This document shows, in pieces, positions 16,384-28,200 of a DNA stretch of 64,000 nucleotides (position 1 is the stretch's first letter; each line of letters starts with the position of its first letter). The stretch lies in contig JAEYRD010000069.1 in the NCBI GenBank assembly GCA_023435725.1, positions 1 through 64,000 on the forward strand. Reading direction: 5' to 3'. The notes under the pieces are model-generated. The model ran no database searches, was not told the origin of the DNA, and worked only from the letters and a program-made list of their open reading frames with translations. The translations under genes were made by a program, and so were the position numbers. The stretch comes from Pseudomonadota bacterium (lineage in GTDB: Bacteria; Pseudomonadota; Alphaproteobacteria; Rhizobiales; Xanthobacteraceae).

Positions 16384-17558
16384 CAGTCAGCAGCCCCTTC
16401 CAGGGGCGCCAACGACGAGATGAGCGCATCAATGGAGAAGTCGTAGTGGCCGCAGCGTCCCGCCTTCGCCCTGAACCGCGCAAAATCGATCCGGTCGAAG
16501 GCTCGGGTCCTGATAAGGTCTCCGACCGAGGCGAGATTGGCGCGCGTGATCGCGGACGTCTTGACCTCGACATGGGACGAAGCCGCAGCGAAATCGCAAC
16601 CATCGGCGTAGTCGCGGAGCAGAACGATCGACCAGCCGCCGAGCAGGAAGTGACCGCCGTCGGTCAGAAGCAGGCGGCCCGCCCTGATCGCGCGCAGCGC
16701 GTCCTCCGACCAGTTGAGGCCGACCACCTGGATGTCCTGGCCAGGCACGAGCCCTGCCGCCGAAACAGCCTTGATAGCGCCAAGCGCCATCGGATCGTTT
16801 CCGGCCCAGATGCCCGCGGGCCGGATCTCCTTGCGCGAGGCCCAGCCCAGATAATTCGTCGTGACCTGCTCGGCCTCCGACTGCGTCCAGTTGGCGAACA
16901 GCATCCGGTCGACCACGACATCGGGTGCGGCCTCCACCGCGAGCTTGAGACCCGCGTTGCGGGCAATCGAGGCTGGCGTGATCTCGTCGCCACCGATGCC
17001 GAGAATGTGGATCTTGCCGTCACGGCTCTGCCGCTTCCCGGCGCGCGCGGCGTCGATCAGGGCGTTGGCCATTCGCGCACCGGCGTTCTGGAGATCTGTC
17101 GTGATATCGCCAAGCCAGGTCTTGAGCACCCGCCGCGGCGGTCCGAGACGCGCCGCATCCTCACCGATCAGCGTGTTCGACAACAGCAGCGTCTTGACCC
17201 CGGCGGCCTCGGCCGCCTCCAGCACCGGCACAGCCGCGGATTCCTCGTTCGAGAGAATGAGGAAGTCGGGCTTGTCGGCACGGGCGAGCACGCCGAGCCC
17301 GAGCTCCTGCATGGTGCGGTAATTGCGCTCGCTGGTCAGCACCTCGACATGCGCGTCGAGCTCACGGCCGGCGGCCTGCATGGTCTGAGCGACCATGTCC
17401 CAATAGACCTCGCCGGTCTTGCCGGGGTTAACGAAAACGATGTTGAGATGCTTCGCGTCGGCCGCAAGCGCGCCGCCACGCGGCAAGAGAACGCCGCAGG
17501 TCATGCCCACAATGAGCAATATGCGCAAAAGTCCCGTCATTTGTTTCTGTTTCGCCAT
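16383..17558 (-). CDS. periplasmic sugar-type substrate-binding protein, coupled to GGDEF-EAL gene
   Basis: The 391-residue protein has an N-terminal signal peptide (TGLLRILLIVGMTCGVLL) and a type I periplasmic binding fold (HLNIVFVNPGKTGEVYWDMVAQTMQAA, PDFLILSNEESAAVPVLEAAEAAGVKTLLL, IWAGNDPMALGAIKAV), like the ribose/AI-2 binding family. No permease or ATPase is next to it. The downstream gene is a membrane GGDEF-EAL protein whose start overlaps this stop. I infer a sensory rather than transport role, analogous in layout to NspS-MbaA of Vibrio. The ligand is unknown. Confidence 0.88.
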   Translation of the reverse strand: MAKQKQMTGLLRILLIVGMTCGVLLPRGGALAADAKHLNIVFVNPGKTGEVYWDMVAQTMQAAGRELDAHVEVLTSERNYRTMQELGLGVLARADKPDFLILSNEESAAVPVLEAAEAAGVKTLLLSNTLIGEDAARLGPPRRVLKTWLGDITTDLQNAGARMANALIDAARAGKRQSRDGKIHILGIGGDEITPASIARNAGLKLAVEAAPDVVVDRMLFANWTQSEAEQVTTNYLGWASRKEIRPAGIWAGNDPMALGAIKAVSAAGLVPGQDIQVVGLNWSEDALRAIRAGRLLLTDGGHFLLGGWSIVLLRDYADGCDFAAASSHVEVKTSAITRANLASVGDLIRTRAFDRIDFARFRAKAGRCGHYDFSIDALISSLAPLEGAAD

Positions 17559-17747
17559 CCCGTATTGGCTCCGAAACTGAACCCGCGTCCGCTAACATTT
17601 GGCAAAGTCTGGCGCGGTGCTGCGGCTTAGCGCTAACAAAGGGTGTATCGGCTACGGTGAATTGCGCTAATTGAGGCGCTGGCGGTCACCTCGCAGCCTG
17701 CCATTCCGTGCTATCAGCAACCCCGAGAACTCCGACTCGCTGTCCCC

Positions 17748-19193
<1,446 letters not shown>

Positions 19194-19360
19194 CCGGAGG
19201 TGACGTCCCCGGCCCCTACAGCTATACAGCCGTCACAAAAGCAGCATGGGATTGCGTGGTTGCGGCCTTGCCGGGAACGCCGTCTGCCCCTCAGTTAGGG
19301 CGGCGGCCAAACACCGATTCGCTGAGCACCTTTGAGAGTACGAGCGGACCAGACCAGCCG

Positions 19361-19990
19361 ATGCCAGTAACACTCCTCGACCTGATCCTGCTCGGTGTGA
19401 TGCTGATCTCGGGCCTGCTCGCCATGGTCCGCGGTTTCATGCGCGAAATCCTGTCGATTGCGGCCTGGGGCGCCGCGGCAATCGTGACGCTGTACTCGTT
19501 CTCGAAGCTGCTGCCGACCGCGAAGACCTATTTCAACAACGACACCGTCGCGAGCGTGGTCGTGGTCGCCGGCGTATTCGTCGGCACCCTGGTCGTGGTC
19601 TCCGTGATCACGGTCCGGATCTCCGACATGATCCTGGACTCTCGGATCGGCGCGCTGGACCGCACCCTCGGCTTCCTGTTCGGCCTGGCTCGCGGGCTTT
19701 TGATCGTCGTGGTTGCCTTCCTGTTCTTCACCTGGCTGGTTCCGGACAAGCAGCGCCCGGACTGGGTCACTGGGGCCAAATCCCGCGTCGTTCTTCAGGG
19801 AACCGGGGATTGGCTGATGTCCCTCTTGCCGGATGACCCCGAGAACACCATCTTGAAGAGATTCAAGAAAAACAAACCAGATGATGATCAAGCTGATTCC
19901 GAGCAGCAGCCTTCGGGCAGCGGCGACGGATACAGTAAACCTGCTCGTGACAGCTTGAAAAAGCTGATCGAGAAGCCTGCGGCGCGTTGA
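19361..19990 (+). CDS. cvpA: CvpA family membrane protein
   Basis: The 209-residue protein has four hydrophobic segments and the family opening MPVTLLDLILLGVMLISGLLAMVRGFMREIL. The last 50 residues are polar and probably cytoplasmic. An in-frame start at 19256 exists, but its extension is low quality, so the ATG at 19361 is preferred. In many proteobacteria cvpA precedes purF, as here (gap 43 bases). The name comes from colicin V production; a general envelope role is likely. Confidence 0.9.
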   Translation: MPVTLLDLILLGVMLISGLLAMVRGFMREILSIAAWGAAAIVTLYSFSKLLPTAKTYFNNDTVASVVVVAGVFVGTLVVVSVITVRISDMILDSRIGALDRTLGFLFGLARGLLIVVVAFLFFTWLVPDKQRPDWVTGAKSRVVLQGTGDWLMSLLPDDPENTILKRFKKNKPDDDQADSEQQPSGSGDGYSKPARDSLKKLIEKPAAR

Positions 19991-20033
19991 TCGAGCCAAG
20001 GGTAATTGAACCAACTAGAGAGGCGCGGACGAG

Positions 20034-21572
20034 ATGCGAAACCCTGACCAGGACGCCCAACTTGATCTCGACGCAAAGGCCGGATTGGGCCCAGCCGCGC
20101 TAGAGCTTCAGGACGACTTGGAGCAGGACGACTTGGAGGGAGATACGCTGCGGGAGGAATGCGGCGTATTCGGCATCTACGGACACCCCGACGCCGCAGC
20201 AATCACCGCACTCGGCCTCCATGCCCTCCAGCACCGCGGCCAGGAAGCCGCCGGCATCGTCTCCTACGACGGCAGCCGGTTTCACTCCGAACGCCGCCTT
20301 GGTCTTGTCGGCGACACCTTCTCCCGCCGCGAGGTGATCGACCGCCTGCCCGGCAGTATGGCCGTCGGCCATGTCCGCTATTCCACGACCGGCGCAACCA
20401 TCCTGCGCAATGTGCAGCCGCTGTTCGCCGAGCTCAATGCCGGTGGCCTTGCGGTCGCCCACAATGGCAACCTGACCAATGGCCTGACGCTGCGCCGCGA
20501 GCTCGTGAGGAACGGCGCGATGATGCAGTCGACCACCGACACCGAGGTGATCCTGCACCTGGTCGCGCGCTCCAGGCGCAGCCGCTTCATCGAGCGTTAT
20601 ATCGACGCGCTGCGCGAGATCGAAGGCGCCTATGCGCTGGTCTCGCTGACCAACAAGAAGCTGGTCGGCGCGCGCGATCCGCGCGGCATCCGTCCGTTGG
20701 TGCTCGGCGAGCTCGATGGCTGCCCGATCCTGACGTCCGAGACCTGCGCGCTCGACATCATCGGCGCGCGCTTCATCCGCGATATCGAACCGGGTGAAGT
20801 CATCGTGTTCGACGAGAACGGCCAGGACATCCACAAGCCGTTCCCGCCGATGGCGCCCCGCCCCTGCATCTTCGAATACATCTACTTCGCCCGCCCGGAC
20901 TCCGTCGTTCACGGCCGCTCGGTCTACGAGGTCCGCAAGGCCTTTGGTGCGCAGCTCGCACGCGAAAGCCATGTGCCGATCGACGTCGTCGTGCCGGTGC
21001 CGGATTCCGGCGTGCCCGCCGCGGTCGGCTACAGCCAGCATTCCGGCGTGCCGTTCGAGCTCGGCATCATCCGAAACCACTATGTCGGCCGCACCTTCAT
21101 CCAGCCGACGCAGGCGATCCGCGAATCCGGCGTGCGCATGAAGCATTCGGCGAACCGCGCCGCGATCGAAGGCAAGCGCATCATCCTGATCGACGACTCG
21201 CTGGTGCGCGGCACCACCTCGAAGAAGATCGTGCGCATGATGCGCGATGCCGGCGCGAAGGAAGTGCACTTCCGTCTCGCCTCGCCGCCGATCCTCTACC
21301 CCGACTATTACGGCATCGACCTGCCCGACCGCGGTGGCCTCCTGGCCGCAACGCATTCGCTGGAGGAGATGCGCGAGATCATCGGCGCCGACTCGCTCGC
21401 CTTCCTGTCGATCGACGGCATGTACCGCGCCATGGGCGAGCCCGGCCGCGACCCCGCCAATCCGAAATTCTCGGATCACTGCTTTACCGGCGCCTATCCG
21501 ACCCACCTCACCGACCAGACCCAGACCGAGCAGCAGCCGCGGCAATTGTCGCTGCTGGCGGAAGCGAGCTGA
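20034..21572 (+). CDS. purF: amidophosphoribosyltransferase
   Basis: The 512-residue enzyme makes phosphoribosylamine from PRPP and glutamine, the first committed step of purine synthesis. The N-terminal nucleophile cysteine is Cys43 in REECGVFGIYG, which implies removal of a 42-residue acidic propeptide. The PRPP loop is IILIDDSLVRGTTSKKIV. The propeptide is unusually rich in Asp, Glu and Leu (LQDDLEQDDLEGD). It lies directly after cvpA. The purF-type [4Fe-4S] cysteines seen in Bacillus type enzymes were not checked residue by residue. Confidence 0.96.
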   Translation: MRNPDQDAQLDLDAKAGLGPAALELQDDLEQDDLEGDTLREECGVFGIYGHPDAAAITALGLHALQHRGQEAAGIVSYDGSRFHSERRLGLVGDTFSRREVIDRLPGSMAVGHVRYSTTGATILRNVQPLFAELNAGGLAVAHNGNLTNGLTLRRELVRNGAMMQSTTDTEVILHLVARSRRSRFIERYIDALREIEGAYALVSLTNKKLVGARDPRGIRPLVLGELDGCPILTSETCALDIIGARFIRDIEPGEVIVFDENGQDIHKPFPPMAPRPCIFEYIYFARPDSVVHGRSVYEVRKAFGAQLARESHVPIDVVVPVPDSGVPAAVGYSQHSGVPFELGIIRNHYVGRTFIQPTQAIRESGVRMKHSANRAAIEGKRIILIDDSLVRGTTSKKIVRMMRDAGAKEVHFRLASPPILYPDYYGIDLPDRGGLLAATHSLEEMREIIGADSLAFLSIDGMYRAMGEPGRDPANPKFSDHCFTGAYPTHLTDQTQTEQQPRQLSLLAEAS

Positions 21573-21581
21573 CGGCGCAGC

Positions 21582-21702
21582 CGTCGTCCCCGGGGCGGTC
21601 CGTAGGATCGAACCTCAATGCGCATTGCGCAGTGGGGAACTCGACGGTGAATCGTAACCTCCGGATTCGGGGTTCGATGCTTCGCATCGCCTCGGAATGA
21701 GG
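21582..21702. repeat. dispersed intergenic repeat (CGTCGTCCCCGG ... CGGAATGAGG family)
   Basis: The segment has inverted arms GATCGAACCTC / GGTTCGATGCTTCGCATCGCC and contains CAATGCGCATTGCGCA. I recognise the style from Bradyrhizobium intergenic repeats; the assignment is from memory. It fills most of the gap between purF and the SDR gene. Confidence 0.45.
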
Positions 21703-21748
21703 ATGCCGCGGGCTTGTGCGGGCCGCCCGCCTCTGCAATACCGCCTGC

Positions 21749-22489
21749 ATGACAAAACCCCTCGCCAACCGCATCGCTCTCGTCACCGGCGCCTCACGCG
21801 GCATCGGCTTCGCCACGGCATTCGCGCTGGCCAAAGCCGGGGCGCATATCGTCGCCGTGGCGCGCACGCAGGGTGGGCTGGAAGAGCTCGACGACGAGAT
21901 CCGGAAGGACGGCGGCAGCGCCACGCTGGTGCCGCTCAATCTCACCGATTCCGACGGTATCGCGCGGTTAGGGGCCGGCCTGCACGAGCGCTACGGCAAG
22001 CTCGACATCCTCGTCGGCAATGCCGGCGTGCTCGGCCCCTCTTCGCCGATCGGCCATATCGAGCTGAAGACCTTCAACGACGTCATGGCGGTGAACGTTT
22101 CCGCGAACTTCCAGCTGATCCGCTGCATGGAGCCGCTGCTCAAGCAGTCCGATGCGGGCCGTGCCGTGTTCATCACCTCGGGCGCTGCCAACAAGGCAAC
22201 TGCCTATGTCAGCCCCTACGCCGCCTCCAAGGCCGCGCTGGAAACGCTGGCCCGCGCCTGGGCGCAGGAAACGGCGAATACGAAGCTTCGCGTCAACCTG
22301 TTCAACCCGGGTCCGGTCCGCACCCGCATGCGCGCCACCTTGATGCCGGGCGAAGACCCGGCGACACTCGATGTGCCCGAGCAGGTCGCCGAATTCATCG
22401 TGCCGATGTGCGCGCCCGACTGGATCGAGACCGGCAAGTTCTACGACTACAAGACCCGCAGCCTGATGAGCTTCCGCGCGCCGGCCTGA
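21749..22489 (+). CDS. short-chain dehydrogenase/reductase (SDR)
   Basis: The 246-residue protein has the classical nucleotide motif TGASRGIG near the N-terminus, NAGVLGP in the middle, and the YxxxK active site in YVSPYAASKAALE with a serine upstream (VFITSGAANKA). It is a complete classical SDR that oxidises or reduces an alcohol or carbonyl with NAD(P). The first in-frame codon at 21716 would add 11 residues; the ATG at 21749 gives the normal N-terminus. This SDR next to purF is a conserved neighbour in related genomes to my recollection. The substrate is unknown. Confidence 0.9.
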   Translation: MTKPLANRIALVTGASRGIGFATAFALAKAGAHIVAVARTQGGLEELDDEIRKDGGSATLVPLNLTDSDGIARLGAGLHERYGKLDILVGNAGVLGPSSPIGHIELKTFNDVMAVNVSANFQLIRCMEPLLKQSDAGRAVFITSGAANKATAYVSPYAASKAALETLARAWAQETANTKLRVNLFNPGPVRTRMRATLMPGEDPATLDVPEQVAEFIVPMCAPDWIETGKFYDYKTRSLMSFRAPA

Positions 22490-22567
22490 TTGACTCGGGT
22501 CCCTCCCCGCGATTGACTGCCCGCGCTCAAGCGGCAGCAAGCCGCAAGCCAAAAAAGGGAGGTTGCC

Positions 22568-23731
22568 ATGGCGCCATGGCATGATCGTGCAAGCCTTGAC
22601 CGTACAGATCTCGGCCGTGCGCTCGTACGTGTATCTCACGCCTTCTCCGTCCTGATCGCAGCCATCGCATTCACGCTCCCGGTTGCGGCGTCCGCGGGCG
22701 ACGTCCCGACTTTCGCGGTCGATCCGTCCTGGCCAAAACAGCTGCCGAACAACTGGATCCTCGGCCAGGTCGGCGGCATCACCGTCGACTCCCAGGGCCA
22801 CATCTGGGTGATCCATCGCCCGCGCTCCCTGACTGATGACGAGAAAGGCGCAAGCCTCAACCCGCCGCGCTCGAAGTGCTGCGTGTCGGCGCCGCCTGTC
22901 CTCGAATTCGACACTGAGGGTAATCTGCTGCGGTCCTGGGGCGGTCCGGGCCAGGGATATGAATGGGTCGGCCGCGAGCATGGCATCGAGGTCGACGAGC
23001 GCGGCTTCGTCTGGATCGGCGGCAACGCCGACAACGACAACGCGATCCTGAAGTTCACGCTCGATGGCAAGTATGTCGCCCAGATCGGAAAAATAGCGCC
23101 GAGCCTCGGCAGCAACGACACGACCCAGCTAGGCAAGCCGGCCGAGACCGCGATCGACAAGGAAGCGAACGAAATCTACGTCGCCGACGGCTATGGCAAC
23201 CGCCGTGTCATCGTGTTCGATGCGAACACGCTCGCCTACAAGCGGCACTGGGGCGCCTATGGCAACAAGCCTGATGACGCCAAGCAGGCTGCCTATGACC
23301 CCAAGGCTCCGGTCTCCCAGCAATTCGGCAATCCCGTCCACTGCGTGAAGCTCGCAAATGACGGACTGGTCTATGTCTGCGACCGCATCAACAACCGTAT
23401 CCAGGTGTTTCGGAAGGACGGCTCCTTCGTGAAGGAGTTCTTCTTCGAGAAGAACACGCTCGGCAACGGCGCGGTGTGGGACATCGCGATCTGGCCCGAT
23501 CCGAAGCAGACCTGGCTGCTCAGTGCCGATGGCGAGAACAACGAGATCAGGGTCATCAGGCGCGACGACGGCAACGTGGTCGGCAGCTTCGGCCACAACG
23601 GCCGCAATGCCGGGCAATTCCACTGGGTGCATGCCATGGCGATCGACGCCAAGGGTAACGTCTATACCGCCGAGGTCGATACCGGAAAGCGCATCCAGAA
23701 ATTCAAGCTGACGTCGGATGCGCTCAAATAG
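22568..23731 (+). CDS. secreted NHL-repeat beta-propeller protein (PAL-like)
   Basis: The 387-residue protein carries a signal peptide ending near VAASAGD, then repeated NHL-type blades such as VGGITVDSQGHIWVIHR, HGIEVDERGFVWIGG, ETAIDKEANEIYVADGYGNRRVIVFD and HAMAIDAKGNVYTAEVDTGKRIQKF. This arrangement resembles peptidyl-alpha-hydroxyglycine lyase-like proteins, but catalytic activity is not shown for bacterial members. A GGGAGG site lies five bases before the start. It is probably periplasmic or exported. A strong hairpin follows. Confidence 0.85.
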   Translation: MAPWHDRASLDRTDLGRALVRVSHAFSVLIAAIAFTLPVAASAGDVPTFAVDPSWPKQLPNNWILGQVGGITVDSQGHIWVIHRPRSLTDDEKGASLNPPRSKCCVSAPPVLEFDTEGNLLRSWGGPGQGYEWVGREHGIEVDERGFVWIGGNADNDNAILKFTLDGKYVAQIGKIAPSLGSNDTTQLGKPAETAIDKEANEIYVADGYGNRRVIVFDANTLAYKRHWGAYGNKPDDAKQAAYDPKAPVSQQFGNPVHCVKLANDGLVYVCDRINNRIQVFRKDGSFVKEFFFEKNTLGNGAVWDIAIWPDPKQTWLLSADGENNEIRVIRRDDGNVVGSFGHNGRNAGQFHWVHAMAIDAKGNVYTAEVDTGKRIQKFKLTSDALK

Positions 23732-23764
23732 CGTCTGGACGCATTTTGCCCAAAAGTTAACCGA

Positions 23765-23793
23765 CGGATGACGCTACGACGCAGCGTCATCCG
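23765..23793. terminator. stem-loop after the NHL-repeat gene
   Basis: CGGATGACGCT (23765-23775) pairs perfectly with AGCGTCATCCG (23783-23793) around a seven-base loop. It lies 34 bases after the stop and about 105 bases before the next gene. There is only a short T-containing tail, so terminator function is probable but not certain. Confidence 0.6.
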
Positions 23794-23898
23794 GCTTTAG
23801 GCGCATTGCCGGGACCTGCGGGACACGGTAGAGCGATCAGCCGGAACAAGGCTCCGCAAGAGAGCCGTCCGGATATTTGACAATGGAGGAAACCTTTT

Positions 23899-25125
23899 AT
23901 GACGACGACGTTCGCGCGCCGCTCAGCGGCCCTTCTTGCCTGCGCCGCTTTCGGTTTTGCATCATCCGCCTACGCCCAGGACAAGACCGCTACGATCGGC
24001 GTGCTCAACGACATGTCCAGCCTCTACGCCGACATCGGTGGCCCCAACGCCGTCGTGGCGGTCAAGATGGCGGTCGACGATTCCGGTCTGCTCGCCAAGG
24101 GCTGGAAGATCGAGGTCATCAGCGGCGACCACCAGAACAAGCCTGACGTCGGCGTCAACATCGCGCGGCAGTGGATCGACACCCAGAAAGTCGACATGAT
24201 CGCCGACACGCCAAATTCCGGCGTGGCGCTGGCGGTCAGCAACGTCGTCAAGGAGAAGAACGCGGTCCTGCTCAACAATGGCGGCGCCAGCGCCGACCTC
24301 ACCGGCAAGGCCTGCAACGCCAACACCATCTCCTACACCTACGACACCTACATGCTCGCCAACGGCACCGGCAAGGCGCTGACCAAGGCCGGTGGCGACA
24401 GCTGGTTCTTCCTGACCGCCGACTATGCCTTTGGCGCTGCGCTCGAGCGTGACACCAGCGCGGTCGTCACCGCGAACGGCGGCAAGGTACTCGGCGGCGT
24501 CAAGCATCCGCTCAACACGTCGGACTTCTCGTCCTTCCTGCTGCAGGCGCAGAACTCCAAGGCGAAGATCGTCGGGCTTGCCAACGCAGGCGGCGACACA
24601 ACCAACTCGATCAAGCAGGCAGCCGAGTTCGGCATCGTCGAAGGCGGCCAGAAGCTCGCCGCGCTCCTGCTCTTCATCAACGACGTCCACTCGCTCGGCC
24701 TCAAGACCGCGCACGGCCTGACCTTCACCGAATCCTTCTACTGGGACCTCAACGAGAACACCCGTGCCTGGTCGAAGCGCTTCCAGGACAAGGTGACCAA
24801 CAAGGCGATGCCTTCGATGACGCAGGCCGGCAACTACGCCGCCGTGCTGCATTACCTCAAGGCGCTTGAGGCCCTCGGCGGCAACCCGCATGACGGCGCC
24901 AAGGTCGTCGCCAAGATGAAGGAGCTTCCGACCGACGATCCGCTGTTCGGCAAGGGCCCGCTGCGCGAGGACGGACGCCGCATCATCCCGGCCTATCTGT
25001 TCGAGGTGAAGAAGCCGGAAGAGTCGAAGGGGCCGTGGGATTATTACAAGCTGGTCGCAACCATCTCAGCGGAAGATGCGGCCAAGCCGCTCAAGGACAG
25101 CGAGTGCCCGCTGGTGAAGAAGTAG
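23899..25125 (+). CDS. branched-chain amino acid-type ABC substrate-binding protein (orphan)
   Basis: The 408-residue periplasmic protein has a signal peptide ending near SSAYAQD and the LivK-type type I fold (TATIGVLNDMSSLYADIGGPNAVVAVKMAVDD). A GGAGG site (23884-23888) precedes the ATG. It is strikingly similar over its whole length to the binding protein of the liv operon at 41926-43149, differing mainly by conservative changes. No permease or ATPase gene is adjacent, so it may share the liv transporter about 17 kb away. A stem-loop follows. Confidence 0.93.
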   Translation: MTTTFARRSAALLACAAFGFASSAYAQDKTATIGVLNDMSSLYADIGGPNAVVAVKMAVDDSGLLAKGWKIEVISGDHQNKPDVGVNIARQWIDTQKVDMIADTPNSGVALAVSNVVKEKNAVLLNNGGASADLTGKACNANTISYTYDTYMLANGTGKALTKAGGDSWFFLTADYAFGAALERDTSAVVTANGGKVLGGVKHPLNTSDFSSFLLQAQNSKAKIVGLANAGGDTTNSIKQAAEFGIVEGGQKLAALLLFINDVHSLGLKTAHGLTFTESFYWDLNENTRAWSKRFQDKVTNKAMPSMTQAGNYAAVLHYLKALEALGGNPHDGAKVVAKMKELPTDDPLFGKGPLREDGRRIIPAYLFEVKKPEESKGPWDYYKLVATISAEDAAKPLKDSECPLVKK

Positions 25126-25139
25126 ATCAAGCAGAAGGC

Positions 25140-25166
25140 GGGCACGGCGCCGCGTGCGTCGTGCCC
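25140..25166. terminator. stem-loop after the orphan binding protein
   Basis: GGGCACGGCGC (25140-25150) pairs with GCGTCGTGCCC (25156-25166) with one mismatch and a five-base loop. It lies 15 bases after the stop and between two convergent genes. It is a probable terminator without a strong T-run. Confidence 0.6.
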
Positions 25167-25217
25167 GCGTTCACTTGCAGGCGTGGAAATACACCGGGTC
25201 CAGCATCCCCGCGGTTG

Positions 25218-28200
25218 TCACCAAGTATAGCGCGCCAGGCCCTTTCCGGCGAAGCTCGAGGTGACGCTCGATAACTCACCCTCGAAGGTTGCCGCGAGCG
25301 AGAACCCGTTCAGCCACCTCATTTCGGCTGTCGCGGAAGTGAGCGCGGCATCCCGCGCGGGCGATGCCCCACCCACCACAAAGGATGCGCCCGGCAACGT
25401 CTGGAAGGTCGCGGCAATGCTGCGATCGGTGTTGTAGTCGTGTGCCCAGCCGAAGCGGCTACGCAGGGTCAGGATCGAACTCGACCATGCAAACGACCTG
25501 TCGGTACGAAAACCGAGTTCCGAGCGCGGCGACGTTACGTTCTTGGCGGCATAGGCCAGCCCAAAAGTGTTGGTGCCGCCAACGGCTTGTTCGGCGTAGT
25601 TCGGCAGTTCAAAGCCTGTAAACTGCACGGCGGCATAGGGTGTGACTCCCACGCCTCCCCATAGGCCGATGAAGCGATAGCCGCCTTCGAGACGCCCAGC
25701 CCACGCATTGGCGTTGAACTGCGCACGCAATTGGTCAGCGCCGGCAATCGTGACCGTCCGGTTGGTCGTGACGTCCTGCCAGCCATAGGCCAAAGCGCCC
25801 GAGATATACGCAGCACCGACCGCATGGCGGACATTCGCCCCGGCCTGGAATAGGTCGGATCGACCTGAACCGAGACCATTGGCGACGACGAAGTTGGTGC
25901 CACCGCCTGCGAGTGCGAAACCGACCTGTGTGAATGGCGAGACCCGGTATTCGACGCCGACGGCCGTGCCGCCGATGCGGCTGGTGGCCGCGTTCGATCC
26001 CTGTACTGCATTGCCATCGGTGGTCAGCGAACCGCCAAAGCCCGCACCCCACACCTGCCAGCGCTGGTCGAAACCGGCGGCCGCCGTCGCTTTGGTGATC
26101 ATGGCGTAGGCGTCACGTTCGGAGCCGGAGCGGCGGCGCCCGCCGCTTGCAGAGCTATCGACCGTCCCCTCTTCCTGGAATGAAGTGGCTGTCGACGCAA
26201 TCCTGTCGCGTCCTGGAGCAAATGGATCGGTCAGCAAATTGACGAACAGATTCATCGCGTCGAGCGTCGTCTGCTGCGAACCTGTCGCCACTTCACCTGA
26301 CGCCTGCGTCAGGTTTGCCGGAACGTTGCCGCTGAAGATGCCGCCATATGCTGCGGGCACGCTGCCGACGGAATTGAATGCGTTATCCAGCACGGTGGCA
26401 ACCGCGCGCTGGTTCTTATTGAGGCCGCCGATCTGCGCGAGGCCCGAGCCCAGAACGAGTTGCACCGCATTGCCCGAATAAGTCAGCGAACCGGAAATTC
26501 CGGTCGGCGTCGTCACAGAGTCAAACCGGGAGCCGCCCAGCGTCGCGGCGCTCAGGATGGTATAGGGCGAATTGAATCGGAGGGTACCGTCGGCGAGAGC
26601 AACTCGAACCGTTCCGGCCAACGTCGCCGCCCCCGTCACATTGGTGAGGTCGGAGCCGGACGACGATACCTGCACCAGATAGGCCGAGGCAGCCGTGAAC
26701 ACGAGGCTGCCCTGGACGGCGATTGCCCCGATCGAATTGCCGGGAGACAGAATACCGCCGTTGACGACGGTGTTACCGACGGTGCCGATGCCACCGAGCG
26801 TCCCGCCGGCGTTGACCAAGAGACTGTTTGCCGACGCGATATTGCCATTCACGATGAGCGCGCCGCCATTGACATGAATGTCACCGGCAAAGGAGCCCGT
26901 GCCGGTCAGCGTCCAGATCGAATCGCTCACCTTGTTAAAGCTACTGAACCCCTGATACTGCGCAGCCGCACCCAACGCGCTGACATCGAAGGTCGCGGCA
27001 CCGCTGCCGCCAAGCTGGAACGTATCGCTGCCTCCCCCAAGCACGTTGCCGGTGATTGCCGATCCGGGAGCGAGCGTGAGGACGTTGCCGCTGCCGGAAA
27101 ATTGTATGGCGGCCGTCCCGCCACTGATGGTCCCCGAATTGAAGACGGACGATCCGCCCGTCCCCGCATAGATGCCGTTGCCCGTGAGGCCCGAGATCAC
27201 GCCAGAATTGATGACCGAGACAGATCCAGCGCTGGCGCGGACGCCGGTATCGCCGCCACTGATCTGTGCGCCGGCATAGTTGGTTACAACCGCGCTCGTC
27301 TCGGCGCGAATGGCGTAGCCAAAACCGCCCGCGCTTATGGTTCCGGAATTGGCTACGGTGGCGACCCCATGATCGGCATAGATCGCGTTATTGATCAGGC
27401 TCGTGATCTGACCGCCGACGCCATTGGTCACATTGACGTCCGTGAAGGAAAAAATGGCGGTGTTGTTCAGGCCGGCAACGGTCCCGAGGTTTGTGACATT
27501 CGCAGAGCCCGCATTGGCGACCAAGCCACCGCTCAGGCTTCCACCGGCACCATTCGCTATCGTCAGATTGGCGTTTGCGGAAGCGGCGAGTCCGGCCGCG
27601 CTTGAGATGGTCCCGGAATTCGTGATCGTAATCGACCCAGTGGAGGTGTGGACGCCGTCCATGGCGCCGGTAATGGTCCCGGTGGCAGCGTTGGTGACCT
27701 CAACGTCGCCGGACGCATCAAGGCCGTAGTTGGTGGCACCTGTAATCGTGCCGGCATTGGTCACGTTCAGTACCTGATTGGCCGCAACGCCGGTCATTCC
27801 GCCGGAAATCAGGCCGCCCGCCTTGTTGGAGATGGTCGCCGTACCGTAAGCAAGAACGCCATATGAGGTGCCGACGATGTTGCCGAAATTCGTGACATTC
27901 GCGGCAGCGGAATATCCGGAATTGATGCCCAGATCGCCTGTGATCGTACCGCCCGCGTTGTTGGTAACCGTGGCGTTGACGTAGGCGAATACGCCAATGT
28001 TCGCGTTGGCCGTGATCGTGCCAGAATTGACGATGGTCACGCTGCCGTTGTTTGAGCCGACGCCGGAAAACGCGGTCCCGGTGATGCTGGCGCCGGCGCC
28101 ATTGGTGACGATGACGTCGTTCTGTGTGAAAACGCCGTTCGTCGCCCCGGTGATGCTTCCGGAATTGCGAACCGTCGCGCTCCCGACCTTGATTCCACTA

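Noticed and set aside
26460..27605. Plus-strand frame opposite the first autotransporter
   Set aside because: It is caused by the repetitive, GC-rich coding of the passenger domain on the other strand.
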